Positions 9,514-21,211 of a stretch of 64,000 bases of DNA are shown here, in pieces. The notes beneath the pieces were generated by a model. The model was not told the DNA's origin. It worked only from the letters and a program-made list of their open reading frames with translations, and did not search any database. Numbering within the stretch: position 1 is the first letter of the stretch; every line of letters begins with the position of its first letter. This DNA comes from Gammaproteobacteria bacterium (GTDB lineage Bacteria > Pseudomonadota > Gammaproteobacteria > Eutrophobiales > Eutrophobiaceae). The stretch covers positions 103,344-167,343 of the forward strand of contig QKIY01000014.1 in assembly GCA_003250975.1 (NCBI GenBank), in the 5' to 3' direction. Made by a program: the position numbers and the translations under genes.

Positions 9514-10734
9514 CTAAGTTCTATACTCCGCATTTATTTTGACATAATCATATGATAAGTCACATGTCCATATTGTAGTATTATTATTACCACGATTAAG
9601 ATTAATTTTTATAAAAATGTCATCATTCTTGAATATTTCAGAACCTTGTTCCTCGGTATATTGTTCTGATTTCTCACCTTTATATACTATGCACAGATCA
9701 TTTATATAAATATCAACCAGATTTATATCAAGATTTCTTAATCCGGAACGACCTATTGCAGCCAGAATTCTCCCCCAGTTAGGGTCTGATGCGAACAACG
9801 CTGTTTTTACCAATGGTGACATAGCGATTGACTCAGCAACGACGATACATTCTTTCTCAGTATTTCCTCCATTTATTTCCAGGGTTACAAACTTTGTGGC
9901 ACCCTCACCATCCCTAACTATTTCCTTTGCCAGATAGATACAGATATCAGTGACAGTGTTGGCTAATAGCCTGTATTCTTCTGAATTACCATCTCTTACC
10001 CTTTCAATGCCTGATTTACCAGTGCATAAAAGCACGCAGGCATCATTAGTTGAAGTATCACCATCTACTATAATACGGTTAAATGATCGATTGACCGCAT
10101 AACTTAACATATTGTTCAATAAGGACTTTTCTACTGATGCATCTGTCGCAATAAATGCCAGCATGGTGGCCATATCCGGTCTAATCATGCCTGAACCCTT
10201 GACAATGCCGGTAATAGTAACTTCCTTGTCGTTAATTAATACTCTTTTTGATATTCCCTTTATACGTGTATCTGTAGTTAAAATCGCCTGAGCTACAATA
10301 TCCCACTTATCCTTATCAAGGCCATCAACTAAATCTGGAATTGCACTCTTGATTCTATCAATAGGCAGGTCTTCACCAATCACGCCCGTAGAAAATAGTA
10401 ATACTTCTTCCTTCACACAGCCCGTATAATCAGCTAAATATTTAGCGGTACTTAATGCATTTTCAAGGCCTGCCTTACCTGTACCTGCGTTTGCGTTCCC
10501 TGCATTAATCAGAAGATATTGGGGTGAAATAGTTGCGAGATGATTCCTTGAAATTATGACAGGTGCTGCACAAAATACGTTTTTTGTAAATACAGCTGAG
10601 ACAACTGATCCCTTATGGCATTGTAACAGCGCCAAATCAAGTCTTTTTTTCTTGTAAATTCCTGCTGACAGCGCATTAAGTGAAATGCCCTTTACTGACA
10701 TTAATGCATCTGCTTCACGTAATTTTTTCGACAT
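9514..10734 (-). CDS. argJ: bifunctional glutamate N-acetyltransferase / amino-acid acetyltransferase ArgJ
   Basis: 406 aa; INAGNANAGTGKAG and GSGMIRPDMATML autocleavage region. Confidence 0.96.
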   Translation of the reverse strand: MSKKLREADALMSVKGISLNALSAGIYKKKRLDLALLQCHKGSVVSAVFTKNVFCAAPVIISRNHLATISPQYLLINAGNANAGTGKAGLENALSTAKYLADYTGCVKEEVLLFSTGVIGEDLPIDRIKSAIPDLVDGLDKDKWDIVAQAILTTDTRIKGISKRVLINDKEVTITGIVKGSGMIRPDMATMLAFIATDASVEKSLLNNMLSYAVNRSFNRIIVDGDTSTNDACVLLCTGKSGIERVRDGNSEEYRLLANTVTDICIYLAKEIVRDGEGATKFVTLEINGGNTEKECIVVAESIAMSPLVKTALFASDPNWGRILAAIGRSGLRNLDINLVDIYINDLCIVYKGEKSEQYTEEQGSEIFKNDDIFIKINLNRGNNNTTIWTCDLSYDYVKINAEYRT

Positions 10735-10755
10735 CTAACAAGTCATGATTAAAAG

Positions 10756-13458
10756 TCAGTTAAGTCTTCCATGGCATTGCTTGTATTTTTTTCCTGACCC
10801 ACAAGGGCATGGTTCATTACGGCCAATCTTCCTCTGCTCCCTTACAAAAGGTACTTTTACAGGTGCTTCGTCCTGATTGGCTTCAACTGCGAGAGCTGAT
10901 TTTGCTTCCGGATGACTGTAATTCACCCCTTTACTTCTCATGTGCTGCTGCTCTGCTTTTTCGACGTCTTCTTCCGTTCTTACTTGGACTTTTGACAAAA
11001 ATCTGATCACATCAAATTTCAGACTTTCAAGCATCGATACAAACAGCTGGAATGACTCTCTTTTATATTCCTGCTTTGGATTCTTTGCTGCATAACTGCG
11101 TAACCCGATACCCTGCCGCAAATGATCCATTTCTATAAGGTGTTCTTTCCAATGCCTGTCCAGAAAATCCAGCATAACCTGCTTTTCAAGTCTGCGCATT
11201 ATGCCTGCACCAACTACTACTTCTTTCTTCCTTGCCTGTTCTTCTGCATTATCGAGAATCTTTTTTCTTAACGATTCTTCTGTTAATTCATGATCATTTT
11301 CCAGCCACTCTACAATATCTAGATTAAGGTCGAAGTCTCTCTCTAATGCTTCTTTAAGACCCTGAACATCCCACATTTCATCTATACTACCTGGAGGGAT
11401 GAAAGTATTTATAGTCTCTGATATTACATCCTCCCTCATGGACTTGATATTTTCAGATATATCCTCTTCTTCAAGTAATTCATTTCTTTGTTCATATATA
11501 ACCTTTCTTTGGTCATTGGCAACATCATCAAATTCAAGCAAGTGTTTTCTTATATCAAAATTATGTGCTTCGACTTTTCTTTGTGCATTTTCAATTGCCC
11601 TGCTTACAATTCCAGATTCAATTGCTTCATTACTTTCCATGCCGAGTCGTTGCATGATGGAAGTAATTCTGTCTGATGCAAAAATTCGCATGAGGTTATC
11701 TTCCAGTGACAAATAAAACCTGCTTGAACCCGGGTCACCCTGTCTTCCTGATCTTCCCCTTAACTGGTTGTCAATTCTCCTGGATTCGTGCCTTTCGGTG
11801 CCAATTATATGAAGGCCACCATTCTCAATAACTTCTTTATGCCGTCTAGCCCAGTCTGACTTTTTACTCTCGATCTTATCTTTGTCACCGACATCAATTT
11901 CCTTTAATTCACTTTCAATATTGCCTCCAAGCACAATATCTGTACCTCTACCAGCCATGTTTGTGGCTATAGTTACAGTACCTGGGCGACCTGCTTGCGC
12001 AATTATCTCTGCTTCTTTCTGGTGAAATTTTGCATTCAGAACATTATGCGGAATCTTTTCGGCCTTTAATCGATTCGAAATATATTCTGAAACCTCAATG
12101 GACGCGGTCCCAACTAATACAGGTTGCCTTGATTCCCTGCATTTTTTAATACCATTAATTATTGCGTTAAATTTATCTGCTGCTTTCAGGTAAACTGCGT
12201 CACTGTAATCCTCACGGATCATTGGCATATGTGTTGGGATAACTATTACTTCTAGCCCATATATTTGCTGAAATTCATATGCTTCGGTATCAGCAGTACC
12301 TGTCATTCCAGACAACTTATTATACAACCGGAAGTAATTCTGATATGTAATTGATGCTAATGTCTGATTTTCATTCTGTATTGGCACACCTTCCTTTGCT
12401 TCGATTGCCTGATGCAATCCTTCAGACCAACGTCTCCCAGGCATGGTTCTGCCGGTAAATTCATCAACAATCAGGATTTGATTATCTTTAATAAGGTAAT
12501 CGACATCCTTGTGATATAATGAATGCGCTCTGATGGCCGAATTAATGTGATGTAATACGCTTATATTAGCCGGATCATATAGATTTTGGCCTTCCTCCAG
12601 TATACTGTTTTCACGCAATAATACTTCTATATGTTCATTACCTTCTTCCGTCAGGTATGCCTGTTTCGTTTTTTCATCTACACTATAGTCTCCAGGTCCA
12701 TCTTCTTTTTCCTGCCTTTTTAATTTCGGAATAATTTCATTTATACTTAAGTAAAGGTCTGTGCGATCATCGACTGCTCCCGAAATGATTAAAGGCGTAC
12801 GTGCTTCATCTATTAATATTGAATCAACCTCGTCTACAATTGCATAATTAAGTTCGCGCTGTACCTGCTCATTTTTGCTGAATGCGAGATTATCCCGCAG
12901 ATAATCAAATCCAAATTCGTTATTGGTGCCATACGTAATATCACAGCTGTATGCATTCCGCCTCTCTTCGGTTGTTAACCCTGAAATAATGACCCCCGTG
13001 CTCAAACCAAGAAATGAATATACTTTCCCCATCCAGGCTGAATCTCGCTGGGCTAGGTAATCATTAACTGTGACAATATGAACACCTTTTCCTTCCAGAG
13101 AATTTAGATAGGCAGATAATGTAGCCACCAGGGTTTTTCCTTCACCTGTTTTCATCTCCGCTATATCGCCATGATGCAATACCATCCCGCCAATTAACTG
13201 AACATCAAAATGGCGCATTTCCAACACCCGCTTTGCTGCCTCTCGCACCAGCGCAAAGGCTTCAGGTAATATTGAATCCAGGGTTTCACCTTCCTTAACC
13301 CTGTTTCTATATTCCTGTGTCTTTGTAGGGAATTCACTATCAGATAAAAGGGTAAACGCCTGTTCAAGACTGTTTATTTTACTTACAGTCTTACTGAGTT
13401 TTTTGATAAGGCGTTGATTACGGCTACCAAATATTTTCTTTATTAGACCGGCGATCAT
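10756..13458 (-). CDS. secA: preprotein translocase subunit SecA
   Basis: 900 aa; [33 protein letters not shown]-terminal zinc motif [14 protein letters not shown]. Confidence 0.98.
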   Translation of the reverse strand: MIAGLIKKIFGSRNQRLIKKLSKTVSKINSLEQAFTLLSDSEFPTKTQEYRNRVKEGETLDSILPEAFALVREAAKRVLEMRHFDVQLIGGMVLHHGDIAEMKTGEGKTLVATLSAYLNSLEGKGVHIVTVNDYLAQRDSAWMGKVYSFLGLSTGVIISGLTTEERRNAYSCDITYGTNNEFGFDYLRDNLAFSKNEQVQRELNYAIVDEVDSILIDEARTPLIISGAVDDRTDLYLSINEIIPKLKRQEKEDGPGDYSVDEKTKQAYLTEEGNEHIEVLLRENSILEEGQNLYDPANISVLHHINSAIRAHSLYHKDVDYLIKDNQILIVDEFTGRTMPGRRWSEGLHQAIEAKEGVPIQNENQTLASITYQNYFRLYNKLSGMTGTADTEAYEFQQIYGLEVIVIPTHMPMIREDYSDAVYLKAADKFNAIINGIKKCRESRQPVLVGTASIEVSEYISNRLKAEKIPHNVLNAKFHQKEAEIIAQAGRPGTVTIATNMAGRGTDIVLGGNIESELKEIDVGDKDKIESKKSDWARRHKEVIENGGLHIIGTERHESRRIDNQLRGRSGRQGDPGSSRFYLSLEDNLMRIFASDRITSIMQRLGMESNEAIESGIVSRAIENAQRKVEAHNFDIRKHLLEFDDVANDQRKVIYEQRNELLEEEDISENIKSMREDVISETINTFIPPGSIDEMWDVQGLKEALERDFDLNLDIVEWLENDHELTEESLRKKILDNAEEQARKKEVVVGAGIMRRLEKQVMLDFLDRHWKEHLIEMDHLRQGIGLRSYAAKNPKQEYKRESFQLFVSMLESLKFDVIRFLSKVQVRTEEDVEKAEQQHMRSKGVNYSHPEAKSALAVEANQDEAPVKVPFVREQRKIGRNEPCPCGSGKKYKQCHGRLN

Positions 13459-13544
13459 GAATATTGATGTAATACGTATTTAATGATGACGAACAGAATT
13501 ATCTGCTCGCATACTTGGGGAATGAAAATACAAATGAAGCGGTC

Positions 13545-14480
13545 TTAGTTAACGGAAATATATTTGATCGGATCTACATGTTTACCATTATGGATAACTT
13601 CAAAGTGAACATGTGTTCCAGTTGAACGACCAGTCGATCCCATTATAGCTATCGGTTGACCCTTTTCTACCTTGTCCCCCACTGCGACCAGGTTCTGTTG
13701 ATTATGAGCATAGCGGGTTACATGTCCATTTCCATGATTGATTTCAACCATGTTACCATAACCGGATCGCCTAGCCGACCAGGTAATTATTCCCGCAGCC
13801 ACTGCCTTTACCACCGTTTTAGGTTTGCCGGCGTAATCTATGCCTTCATGAAATTCACGTTTTCCATTAATTGGGTCTGTGCGCCAGCCAAACAATGAGG
13901 ATATCCACCCCCCCAGGGCCGGGCTACCTGCAGGATTTGTCTTGTCATGCAATGCATTATTCATCAGCATGGTTTCGATAGCAGCGAGCTTGTCATTTCG
14001 ATCTTCGATATCCTGGCTTAAGTCATCAAGCTGCTTCAGAAAATCAGCAACTCCAAGCGAATCCTGTACCATTGCTGGTTCATGAGGGCCACCAACACCG
14101 ACCGATTCTGAGGTATTAAAATCAATATCCTTGACGTTTGCCATCTTGGCGAGACGGGAGCCCAGCGCATCCAGCCGCATGATATGGCTCTGTAACTTAC
14201 TGATCCTGGTAGCTAATGCATCAAGATTTTCCTGTGCTTCCCGCTTTGTCTCTTCTACCAGAAGGCGCTGCTGATCCAGCTCTGTCTGTTGAATATTCCT
14301 GGCTTGCTGATACAACACCGCGGTCATGTCAGTTGAATATTTGAGACCATAATGACCACCAAGCAAAAAAGCCCCTATAAACAAGGCAATAAGCAATGAA
14401 ATGGCTGAAATCAGCTTCAGAGTACTGAGCTGAATCTTGCTTGCCCCCTCAAGACTCTTCTTCAGAATAATGATTTCCAT
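13545..14480 (-). CDS. M23 family metallopeptidase (LytM-domain murein hydrolase-like)
   Basis: 311 aa; N-terminal TM, coiled coil, GWRTDPINGKREFHEGIDYAGK...GRSTGTHVHFEV. Confidence 0.93.
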   Translation of the reverse strand: MEIIILKKSLEGASKIQLSTLKLISAISLLIALFIGAFLLGGHYGLKYSTDMTAVLYQQARNIQQTELDQQRLLVEETKREAQENLDALATRISKLQSHIMRLDALGSRLAKMANVKDIDFNTSESVGVGGPHEPAMVQDSLGVADFLKQLDDLSQDIEDRNDKLAAIETMLMNNALHDKTNPAGSPALGGWISSLFGWRTDPINGKREFHEGIDYAGKPKTVVKAVAAGIITWSARRSGYGNMVEINHGNGHVTRYAHNQQNLVAVGDKVEKGQPIAIMGSTGRSTGTHVHFEVIHNGKHVDPIKYISVN

Positions 14481-14533
14481 AATGTTCTAAGTTTTAGTAT
14501 TTATTAAGTTTTCACCTACATTATAATAGCATC

Positions 14534-14986
14534 ATGTATAGCGAGAAAATGCCAACTAGGTTCAATTCCATACTTGAGAAAAGCCAAGATGGAATTGCCG
14601 CTCTCCTTCGGCATATCAAGCTACTCCGTCATCTGGACAATGAATTGACAAGCTGTCTTGGCTTGCCAGCTTCAAAGCATTGCTGTGTTGCCAATATTAC
14701 AGATGACATGCTTATATTACACACTGACTCATCTGCATGGGCCTCAAAACTGAGGTATCTAACCCCTTCGATACTGGATCATATGCGTAATATGTGTGAT
14801 CTCCCTTCAATTAAAAGCGTACGCATACGGGTCCAACCCAGACAGACAGAGTCTGAATCCTATAACTCAAAGCAAAATTTCATTTCTTTACAATCAGCCA
14901 CTTTTCTAAAGCAGGCTGCTGAATCAACCTCAGATCAGCAAATTCGCTCCTGCTATTTGAAACTGGCCAAAAACAACCGCCCCTGA
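14534..14986 (+). CDS. DUF721 / DciA-like protein
   Basis: 150 aa; DUF721-type core (LHTDSSAWASKLRYLTPSILDHMR); between the M23 peptidase and lpxC as in other gammaproteobacteria. Start could be the in-frame ATG at 14549. Confidence 0.8.
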   Translation: MYSEKMPTRFNSILEKSQDGIAALLRHIKLLRHLDNELTSCLGLPASKHCCVANITDDMLILHTDSSAWASKLRYLTPSILDHMRNMCDLPSIKSVRIRVQPRQTESESYNSKQNFISLQSATFLKQAAESTSDQQIRSCYLKLAKNNRP

Positions 14987-15007
14987 ACAGCTGTGTTAAG
15001 CAGCTGT
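14987..15007. repeat. small inverted repeat between convergent DUF721 gene and lpxC
   Basis: ACAGCTG (14987-14993) / CAGCTGT (15001-15007); the 7-nt loop contains the lpxC stop codon. Confidence 0.5.
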
Positions 15008-15907
15008 AATAGGCTGAATAAACGAAATCGGCAGTTCTACCTCATCCTTGAAGCTTACCAGTTCCCATGCATTCTCTTCTGCCAGCAGGGCTCTCAATAG
15101 CCGGTTATTCAATTCATGACCTGACTTAAATCCCGAAAATGATCCAATGAGACTATGGCCAAGTAGATACAGGTCACCAATAGCGTCCAGTATCTTGTGC
15201 TTTACGCATTCGTCTTCGTATCGCAATCCGTCTTCATTAAGAATACGATAATCGTCTACCACAACAGCATTATCCAGACTGCCACCCAGCGCAAGGTTTC
15301 TTTCGCGTAACAACTCGACTTCCCGCATAAAACCGAATGTCCTGGCCCTGCTGACTTCCTTGACAAAGGAGGTTGTTGAAAAATCTATTTCGGCCTGGCA
15401 ATTTCTTGCGTTGAACGCAGGATGGTCAAATTCAATTGTAAAGGCGACCTTGAAACCACTGAATGGCTCAAACATGGCCCACTTGTCACCATCTTCTACC
15501 CGGATAGGTTGCTTGATCCGAATAAACCGTTTTGCCGCATTTTGTTCCATCACACCAGCAGACTGAATAAGGAATACAAATGGTCCCGCACTGCCATCCA
15601 TGATAGGCACCTCGTCGGAACTCAGATCTATATAGGCATTGTCGATACCAAAGCCGGCAAGCGCGGATAGCAGATGCTCGATCGTGGAAATCCTGACCGA
15701 ACCTTTAGTGATCGTTGTCGAAAGGCGTGTATCCCCGACATTCTCGGGCGTCGCTTTTATTTCTATAACAGGGTCAAGATCTATTCTCCGAAATATAATC
15801 CCTGTATTTTCAGCCGCGGGTCTTAGTACCAGTAATACCTTTTTACCTGTGTGCAAACCGACGCCGGTGGCACGTATAACATTTTTTAGCGTTCGCTGCC
15901 TTATCAT
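14996..15907 (-). CDS. lpxC: UDP-3-O-acyl-N-acetylglucosamine deacetylase LpxC
   Basis: 303 aa; [50 protein letters not shown]. Confidence 0.98.
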   Translation of the reverse strand: MIRQRTLKNVIRATGVGLHTGKKVLLVLRPAAENTGIIFRRIDLDPVIEIKATPENVGDTRLSTTITKGSVRISTIEHLLSALAGFGIDNAYIDLSSDEVPIMDGSAGPFVFLIQSAGVMEQNAAKRFIRIKQPIRVEDGDKWAMFEPFSGFKVAFTIEFDHPAFNARNCQAEIDFSTTSFVKEVSRARTFGFMREVELLRERNLALGGSLDNAVVVDDYRILNEDGLRYEDECVKHKILDAIGDLYLLGHSLIGSFSGFKSGHELNNRLLRALLAEENAWELVSFKDEVELPISFIQPITAA

Positions 15908-16030
15908 TGATTTTATTGTCCTTTTTAGGGGAAAATTCGACCTTAACCATGTCTTTGTAGTCTGATTTCAGGCAACTGTCAAGTAAAAAATGTTGCAGCA
16001 CAGCAAAAATGCCAACTAGCACTCAAAATA

Positions 16031-17182
16031 TCAATCTGCTTGCCTCCTCAGAAACGCCGGGATATCAAGGTAATCCGTGTCATTATCCATAGCCGCTGCT
16101 GCCGATTTATCCTGCTTTTCCGCAGGTTGGTTACGCATGACAGTGGGTCTGTCATAGTCCCGGTAATCAACCCCGCCTCCGCTGGCTGCCTTAACGAGCT
16201 TGACCCTGGAGGCCTCTTCCCTAGCCGCCTGGCCAAGGCCTGTTGCCACTATTGTAACACGCATCTCACCACTCATTTCAGGGTCAATGACAGTACCGAC
16301 CACAACAGTGGCATTATCGGAGGCAAATTGTTTGACTGTATTACCCACCTCATCAAACTCGCCGATGGACATGTCCATCCCGGCGGTTATATTTACCAGC
16401 ATACCCCTGGCTCCGGAGAGGTTGATATCTTCAAGCAAGGGGCTGGAAATCGCCGCTTCAGCTGCGATCCTCGCCCTGTCTTCCCCCTTTGCCTTGCCTG
16501 ACCCCATCATGGCCATGCCCATCTCCGACATGACGGTTCTGACATCGGCAAAATCGACATTGATCAGGCCAGGACAGGTAATCAACTCGGCAATGCCCTG
16601 CACGGCACCCAGCAGTACGTCATTGGCCGCCCCGAAGGCATTGAGCAGGCTGATCTCTCTTCCAAGAACACTCAGCAGTTTCTCATTCGGTATCGTAATT
16701 AATGAATCAACAAACTGTGTTATCTCCTTGATACCCTGATCTGCAACGGCGGCGCGCTTTTTGCCCTCGAATGCGAAGGGACGGGTAACTACGGCGACCG
16801 TCAGGATTCCCATCTCCTTTGCCACCTGGGCAACGATGGGTGCCGCACCGGTACCTGTTCCACCCCCCATGCCAACGGTGATAAAGACCATGTCAGAACC
16901 ATCAAGCACGTCCATAATCCGGTCCCTGTCTTCAAGTGCGGCCTGTCTACCGATATCCGGATCGGCACCAGCACCCAGACCCTTGGTCACGTTATGACCC
17001 AGCTGTAAGACTGTTTTGGCAGGTGATTTTTTCAATGCCTGTGCATCAGTATTGGCACAGATAAAATCCACCCCTTCTATATTGGCATTCACCATATGTT
17101 CGACAGCATTGCCGCCGCCGCCACCTACACCAATTACCTTTATTATCGCAGTTGAGTTTTCTGCATCGACCAGTTCAAACAT
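16031..17182 (-). CDS. ftsZ: cell division GTPase FtsZ
   Basis: 383 aa; tubulin signature [11 protein letters not shown]-terminal [14 protein letters not shown]. Confidence 0.98.
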   Translation of the reverse strand: MFELVDAENSTAIIKVIGVGGGGGNAVEHMVNANIEGVDFICANTDAQALKKSPAKTVLQLGHNVTKGLGAGADPDIGRQAALEDRDRIMDVLDGSDMVFITVGMGGGTGTGAAPIVAQVAKEMGILTVAVVTRPFAFEGKKRAAVADQGIKEITQFVDSLITIPNEKLLSVLGREISLLNAFGAANDVLLGAVQGIAELITCPGLINVDFADVRTVMSEMGMAMMGSGKAKGEDRARIAAEAAISSPLLEDINLSGARGMLVNITAGMDMSIGEFDEVGNTVKQFASDNATVVVGTVIDPEMSGEMRVTIVATGLGQAAREEASRVKLVKAASGGGVDYRDYDRPTVMRNQPAEKQDKSAAAAMDNDTDYLDIPAFLRRQAD

Positions 17183-17214
17183 GGTTATTACCTCCTGTTT
17201 ATATTCCCCTAGAT

Positions 17215-18450
17215 TTAAAAATTACCCTGAAACCAACTTTTCATTCTTTCAAAAACATTTCTGAAACCTTTACCTACGCCTACAGGTGGCAGGTTTTCGC
17301 CGATATGTTTACGGCCATACAGCAGCAGACCCACACCTGTTGAATAAATCGGGTTCTTCACGACATCTGACAAACCGGTAACATGCTGTGGCATACCTAT
17401 CCTTACCGGCATATGGAATATTTCTTCTGCGAGTTCTACGACGCCTTCCATCTTTGAGCTACCACCTGTTAACACCACTCCAGCTGCTACCATGTCTTCA
17501 TATCCGCTCCGTCTGAGCTCAGCCTGCACCAAGGTGAATAATTCCTCATATCTTGGCTCCACAACTTCTGCCAGCGTTTGCCTTGCAAGTCGTCTGGGTG
17601 CGCGATCACCAACACTGGGTACTTCTATCGTCTCTTCGGAATTAGCCAGCTGGGTCAACGCACAGGCATATTGAACCTTGATATCTTCTGCATGCTGTGT
17701 CGGGGTTCTCAGTGCGACAGCTATATCATTGGTTACCTGGTCGCCTGCAATAGGTATGACCGCCGTATGCTGGATGGCACCATCACGGAAGACTGCGATA
17801 TCTGTCGTGCCGCCACCTATGTCTACCAGACAAACTCCCAGTTCCTTTTCGTCCTCGGTCAATACCGAAAAACTGGATGCGAGTTGTTCGAGGATAATGT
17901 CATCGACCTCAAGGCCACAGCGACGAACACATTTAATAATGTTCTGGGCTGCGCTAACTGCGCCGGTAACCATATGAACCTTGACCTCGAGCCTGACTCC
18001 CGACATGCCAACAGGCTCCCGGACACCTTCCTGGTTATCGATCACAAATTCCTGCGGGAGTATATGGAGAATTTTTTGGTCAGCAGGGATGGCAACGGCG
18101 CTTGCAGCGTCGATAACCCGATCTACATCACCGAATGTCACTTCATTGTCCCTTATAGCGACAATGCCATTGGAATTCAGACTTCTTATATGGCTGCCCG
18201 CTATACCGGCATATACAGAATGGATGTTGCAGCCGGCCATTAATTCAGCCTCTTCTACTGCCCGTTGAATCGAATGTACTGTTGATTCAATATTGACCAC
18301 CACGCCTTTTTTTAAGCCTCTGGAACGGCTTGATCCCAGACCGATGATTTCAACTTCATCGTCTTCCGTCATTTCGCCGACAATTGCCACAACCTTCGAT
18401 GTGCCAATATCCAGTCCAACTATCATTTTTCTCTCACTCTTTTTTGCCAT
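17215..18450 (-). CDS. ftsA: cell division protein FtsA
   Basis: 411 aa; GLDIGTSKVVAIVGE, DIGGGTTDIAVF. Confidence 0.98.
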   Translation of the reverse strand: MAKKSERKMIVGLDIGTSKVVAIVGEMTEDDEVEIIGLGSSRSRGLKKGVVVNIESTVHSIQRAVEEAELMAGCNIHSVYAGIAGSHIRSLNSNGIVAIRDNEVTFGDVDRVIDAASAVAIPADQKILHILPQEFVIDNQEGVREPVGMSGVRLEVKVHMVTGAVSAAQNIIKCVRRCGLEVDDIILEQLASSFSVLTEDEKELGVCLVDIGGGTTDIAVFRDGAIQHTAVIPIAGDQVTNDIAVALRTPTQHAEDIKVQYACALTQLANSEETIEVPSVGDRAPRRLARQTLAEVVEPRYEELFTLVQAELRRSGYEDMVAAGVVLTGGSSKMEGVVELAEEIFHMPVRIGMPQHVTGLSDVVKNPIYSTGVGLLLYGRKHIGENLPPVGVGKGFRNVFERMKSWFQGNF

Positions 18451-18452
18451 AA

Positions 18453-19235
18453 CTATAATGCTCCATCCCCGTCATTAACCGGCGTGAAACCGGGTCGCCA
18501 TTTAACGGCAAACCCATTCGGATAACGCATATCAACTGTTTCAACATTGCCAAGCTTGTCCCCGAAAAACTGCGGTATCAGCGCAATATACCTGTTGATA
18601 CGCACCTCAAAGTCCCTTCTTCCCAGCAGGATTTTCAAACCGCTATCAAGATGGACTGTCCATGCACGTCTTTCATCCAGTACCAGGTGACTTATTTGCA
18701 TGGAAAACGGAGCGAACAGCGACTGCAGGGAATAATATTTTTCCATCATCTGCTGGTAGTGGCCTTCAGGTCCTGTAATCACAGGCAGACCATCTGGAAA
18801 GGTGGATTTTTCCGGTGCGAAATAGTCCCCCTTTTTATTCAGGAGTCCCGTGTTTTTCCATGCCGCAACAGCAATCTGCTCTTTAACAAAGACCTGCAGG
18901 CTGTCTGGCCAGACACGATGTACCGACACATCATGGACCCAGGGCTCATCGAGTAGCTTGTCCCTCACCGCCGAAACATCGATATTAAAGAAGCCACCCT
19001 TGACCTGGCCTTTTATCCGTTGCTGAAGCATATCGGGGGATAGATGAACGAATTCACCTTCTATCCTGACATGTTTGATTGGCAGGGTTGCAGGATCCAA
19101 CATCCAGGACATAAGCCAGGACATCAGGCCGGCGAACAGAATGACCAATACAAGCTCATAAAAGGCGCGTCTTTTACCGGGCGTACTGCTTTCAGTCCGG
19201 TTTATTTGTCTTGAAACATGAACCGAAGCATTCAT
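18453..19235 (-). CDS. ftsQ: cell division protein FtsQ
   Basis: 260 aa; single TM, POTRA-like domain; between ftsA and ddl. Confidence 0.94.
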   Translation of the reverse strand: MNASVHVSRQINRTESSTPGKRRAFYELVLVILFAGLMSWLMSWMLDPATLPIKHVRIEGEFVHLSPDMLQQRIKGQVKGGFFNIDVSAVRDKLLDEPWVHDVSVHRVWPDSLQVFVKEQIAVAAWKNTGLLNKKGDYFAPEKSTFPDGLPVITGPEGHYQQMMEKYYSLQSLFAPFSMQISHLVLDERRAWTVHLDSGLKILLGRRDFEVRINRYIALIPQFFGDKLGNVETVDMRYPNGFAVKWRPGFTPVNDGDGAL

Positions 19236-20191
19236 ACTGTCTGACCTTTCCTTATCTGTTTACTCATGCTTGAATCCAGAATGGATATAACCAGATCATC
19301 AAAACTCATTCCGGCCTGTTTCGCTGCCATAGGGACTAGACTATGACTGGTCATACCGGGAATGGTGTTTGCCTCTATCAACCACGGCTGTTTCTTTTCA
19401 TCCAGTAACAAATCAACCCTTCCCCAACCACTGGCGTCCAGGGCCTTGAAAGCAGACAGTGCCAGTTTCCCGAGCTTTCTCTCAAAATCTGCATCGAGTC
19501 CGCAGGGACATATATATTGCGTGGTTTCTTCCACATACTTTGCTTCGTAATCGTAAAATTCCCTCGGCGTTACCAGACGTATCATTGGTAATACCTTGTT
19601 GCCCAGGATGGGGGCAGTATATTCCTGCCCGATTATCCAAGACTCTGCCATGACATCACTGTCATATTGACTCGCGTTATGCCATGCCTCCTCAAGATCA
19701 TCTGCTTTCGTAACCTTGCTCGCGCCAAAACTTGATCCTTCATGCACAGGCTTGACCATGAGGGGGAGCCCCAGCGTGCGTGTTACGACTCGCCAGTCGG
19801 TGTCCTCATTAAGTGCAGCAAAAGCCGGAGTAGGCAGCCCCTCGCTTTGCCAGATTCTCTTTGTCCTGACCTTGTCCATCGCCAGGGCTGAACCCAGCAC
19901 CCCGCTGCCGCTGTAAGGAATACCCATAATCTCCAACGCACCTTGCATCACGCCGTCCTCACCACCCCGGCCATGCAGGGCTATGAAGGCACGGTCATAC
20001 TTTGACTGACCCAACACTTGCCATATATCTTCCCTCACATCGATGGCATGCGCGTCCACACCCCTGTTAAGCAGTGCCTTAAAGACAGCCTGGCCACTTT
20101 CCAGCGATATATCACGCTCTGCGGAAAGCCCGCCCATTAGGACTGCTACCTTGCCGTAGTCTTCTGATGTATATTTTTCAGTGTTTCCCAT
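19232..20191 (-). CDS. ddl: D-alanine-D-alanine ligase
   Basis: 319 aa; VLMGGLSAERDISLESG, EANTIPGMTSHSLVP. Confidence 0.97.
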   Translation of the reverse strand: MGNTEKYTSEDYGKVAVLMGGLSAERDISLESGQAVFKALLNRGVDAHAIDVREDIWQVLGQSKYDRAFIALHGRGGEDGVMQGALEIMGIPYSGSGVLGSALAMDKVRTKRIWQSEGLPTPAFAALNEDTDWRVVTRTLGLPLMVKPVHEGSSFGASKVTKADDLEEAWHNASQYDSDVMAESWIIGQEYTAPILGNKVLPMIRLVTPREFYDYEAKYVEETTQYICPCGLDADFERKLGKLALSAFKALDASGWGRVDLLLDEKKQPWLIEANTIPGMTSHSLVPMAAKQAGMSFDDLVISILDSSMSKQIRKGQTV

Positions 20192-20203
20192 CTGTTCAAT
20201 TCT

Positions 20204-21211
20204 TTATTGATTGCTATTTATTTCATTACCGACAATTCGTACTTCCGGTTGCAAATCGATTGAGAATTTTTCTCTTACGGTCTCCCGGGCAAATTTGATA
20301 AGGGTTTCAATATCTGTCGCCGTTGCATCACCCTTGTTAATAATGAAATTGGCATGCTTTTCCGAAATACAGGCATTACCGATTTGCTTGCCCTTGATCC
20401 CGGAGGCCTCAATCAATCTTGCGGCATGATCGCCGGGCGGATTGCGAAACACGGATCCGCAGCTGGGCAGGCCCATGGGCTGCGTGGATGCACGTTTTTC
20501 CAGAAGCTGCTTGATCGACTGTTCCGATTTTCCTTCTTTATCCTTCTGCAGTTGTAATTCGGCGGAGATAAACCACTCTTCGGCGGGCATTTGCACATGA
20601 CGGTAGGCAATCGTGTACTCCTGCGGTACTCGCTTGTGAATCTGGCCTGATCGATCCACTGTAGTGACGGAACGGACAATGTTCCAGGTTTCACCCCCGA
20701 ATGCGCCGGCGTTCATGGCCAGTGCGCCTCCCATGGTTCCGGGGATCCCTGCCAGAAACTCTGCATTACACAGTCCTTTCCGGGCGCTGGCTCTGGCAAC
20801 CTTTGCGCATGGCACACCGGCCTCCACATAGACCTGGCCTTTTAATTCATCAATCTCCAGCTTGCTAAATGATTTCCCGAGGGCAATGACGCTCCCTGCA
20901 AAACCGCCATCCCTGACCAGCAGATTGCTGCCCAGGCCTAGCATCAATACGGGTTCATCAGGCTCAACTGCACGCAGATATCTGCACAAGTCATCCATGC
21001 CGGCGGGTTCAAAGTAATACTTGGCCTTTCCGCCTGCCCGCCACGAAGTATGCTGAGACATCGGCTCATCGAATTTCAAAAGGCCACTTACCTTAATATC
21101 CATTCTATTCATGACATCTTGCTGCGACATATCTCTGTTAAGCTGGTAAGTCTGTCCGCATAGTGTCTTGGGTATCTGGAAGTCATTATCAACCTGCATC
21201 CTGCTCACCAT
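20204..21211 (-). CDS. murB: UDP-N-acetylenolpyruvoylglucosamine reductase MurB
   Basis: 335 aa ORF; HTSWRAGGKA, GSNLLVRDGG, GSVFRNP. True start may be internal because the ORF overlaps murC. Confidence 0.95.
   Translation of the reverse strand: MVSRMQVDNDFQIPKTLCGQTYQLNRDMSQQDVMNRMDIKVSGLLKFDEPMSQHTSWRAGGKAKYYFEPAGMDDLCRYLRAVEPDEPVLMLGLGSNLLVRDGGFAGSVIALGKSFSKLEIDELKGQVYVEAGVPCAKVARASARKGLCNAEFLAGIPGTMGGALAMNAGAFGGETWNIVRSVTTVDRSGQIHKRVPQEYTIAYRHVQMPAEEWFISAELQLQKDKEGKSEQSIKQLLEKRASTQPMGLPSCGSVFRNPPGDHAARLIEASGIKGKQIGNACISEKHANFIINKGDATATDIETLIKFARETVREKFSIDLQPEVRIVGNEINSNQ

Noticed and set aside
17578-18243. 221-aa plus-strand ORF antisense to ftsA
   Set aside because: Shadow ORF with no recognisable domain; ftsA is certain on the other strand.
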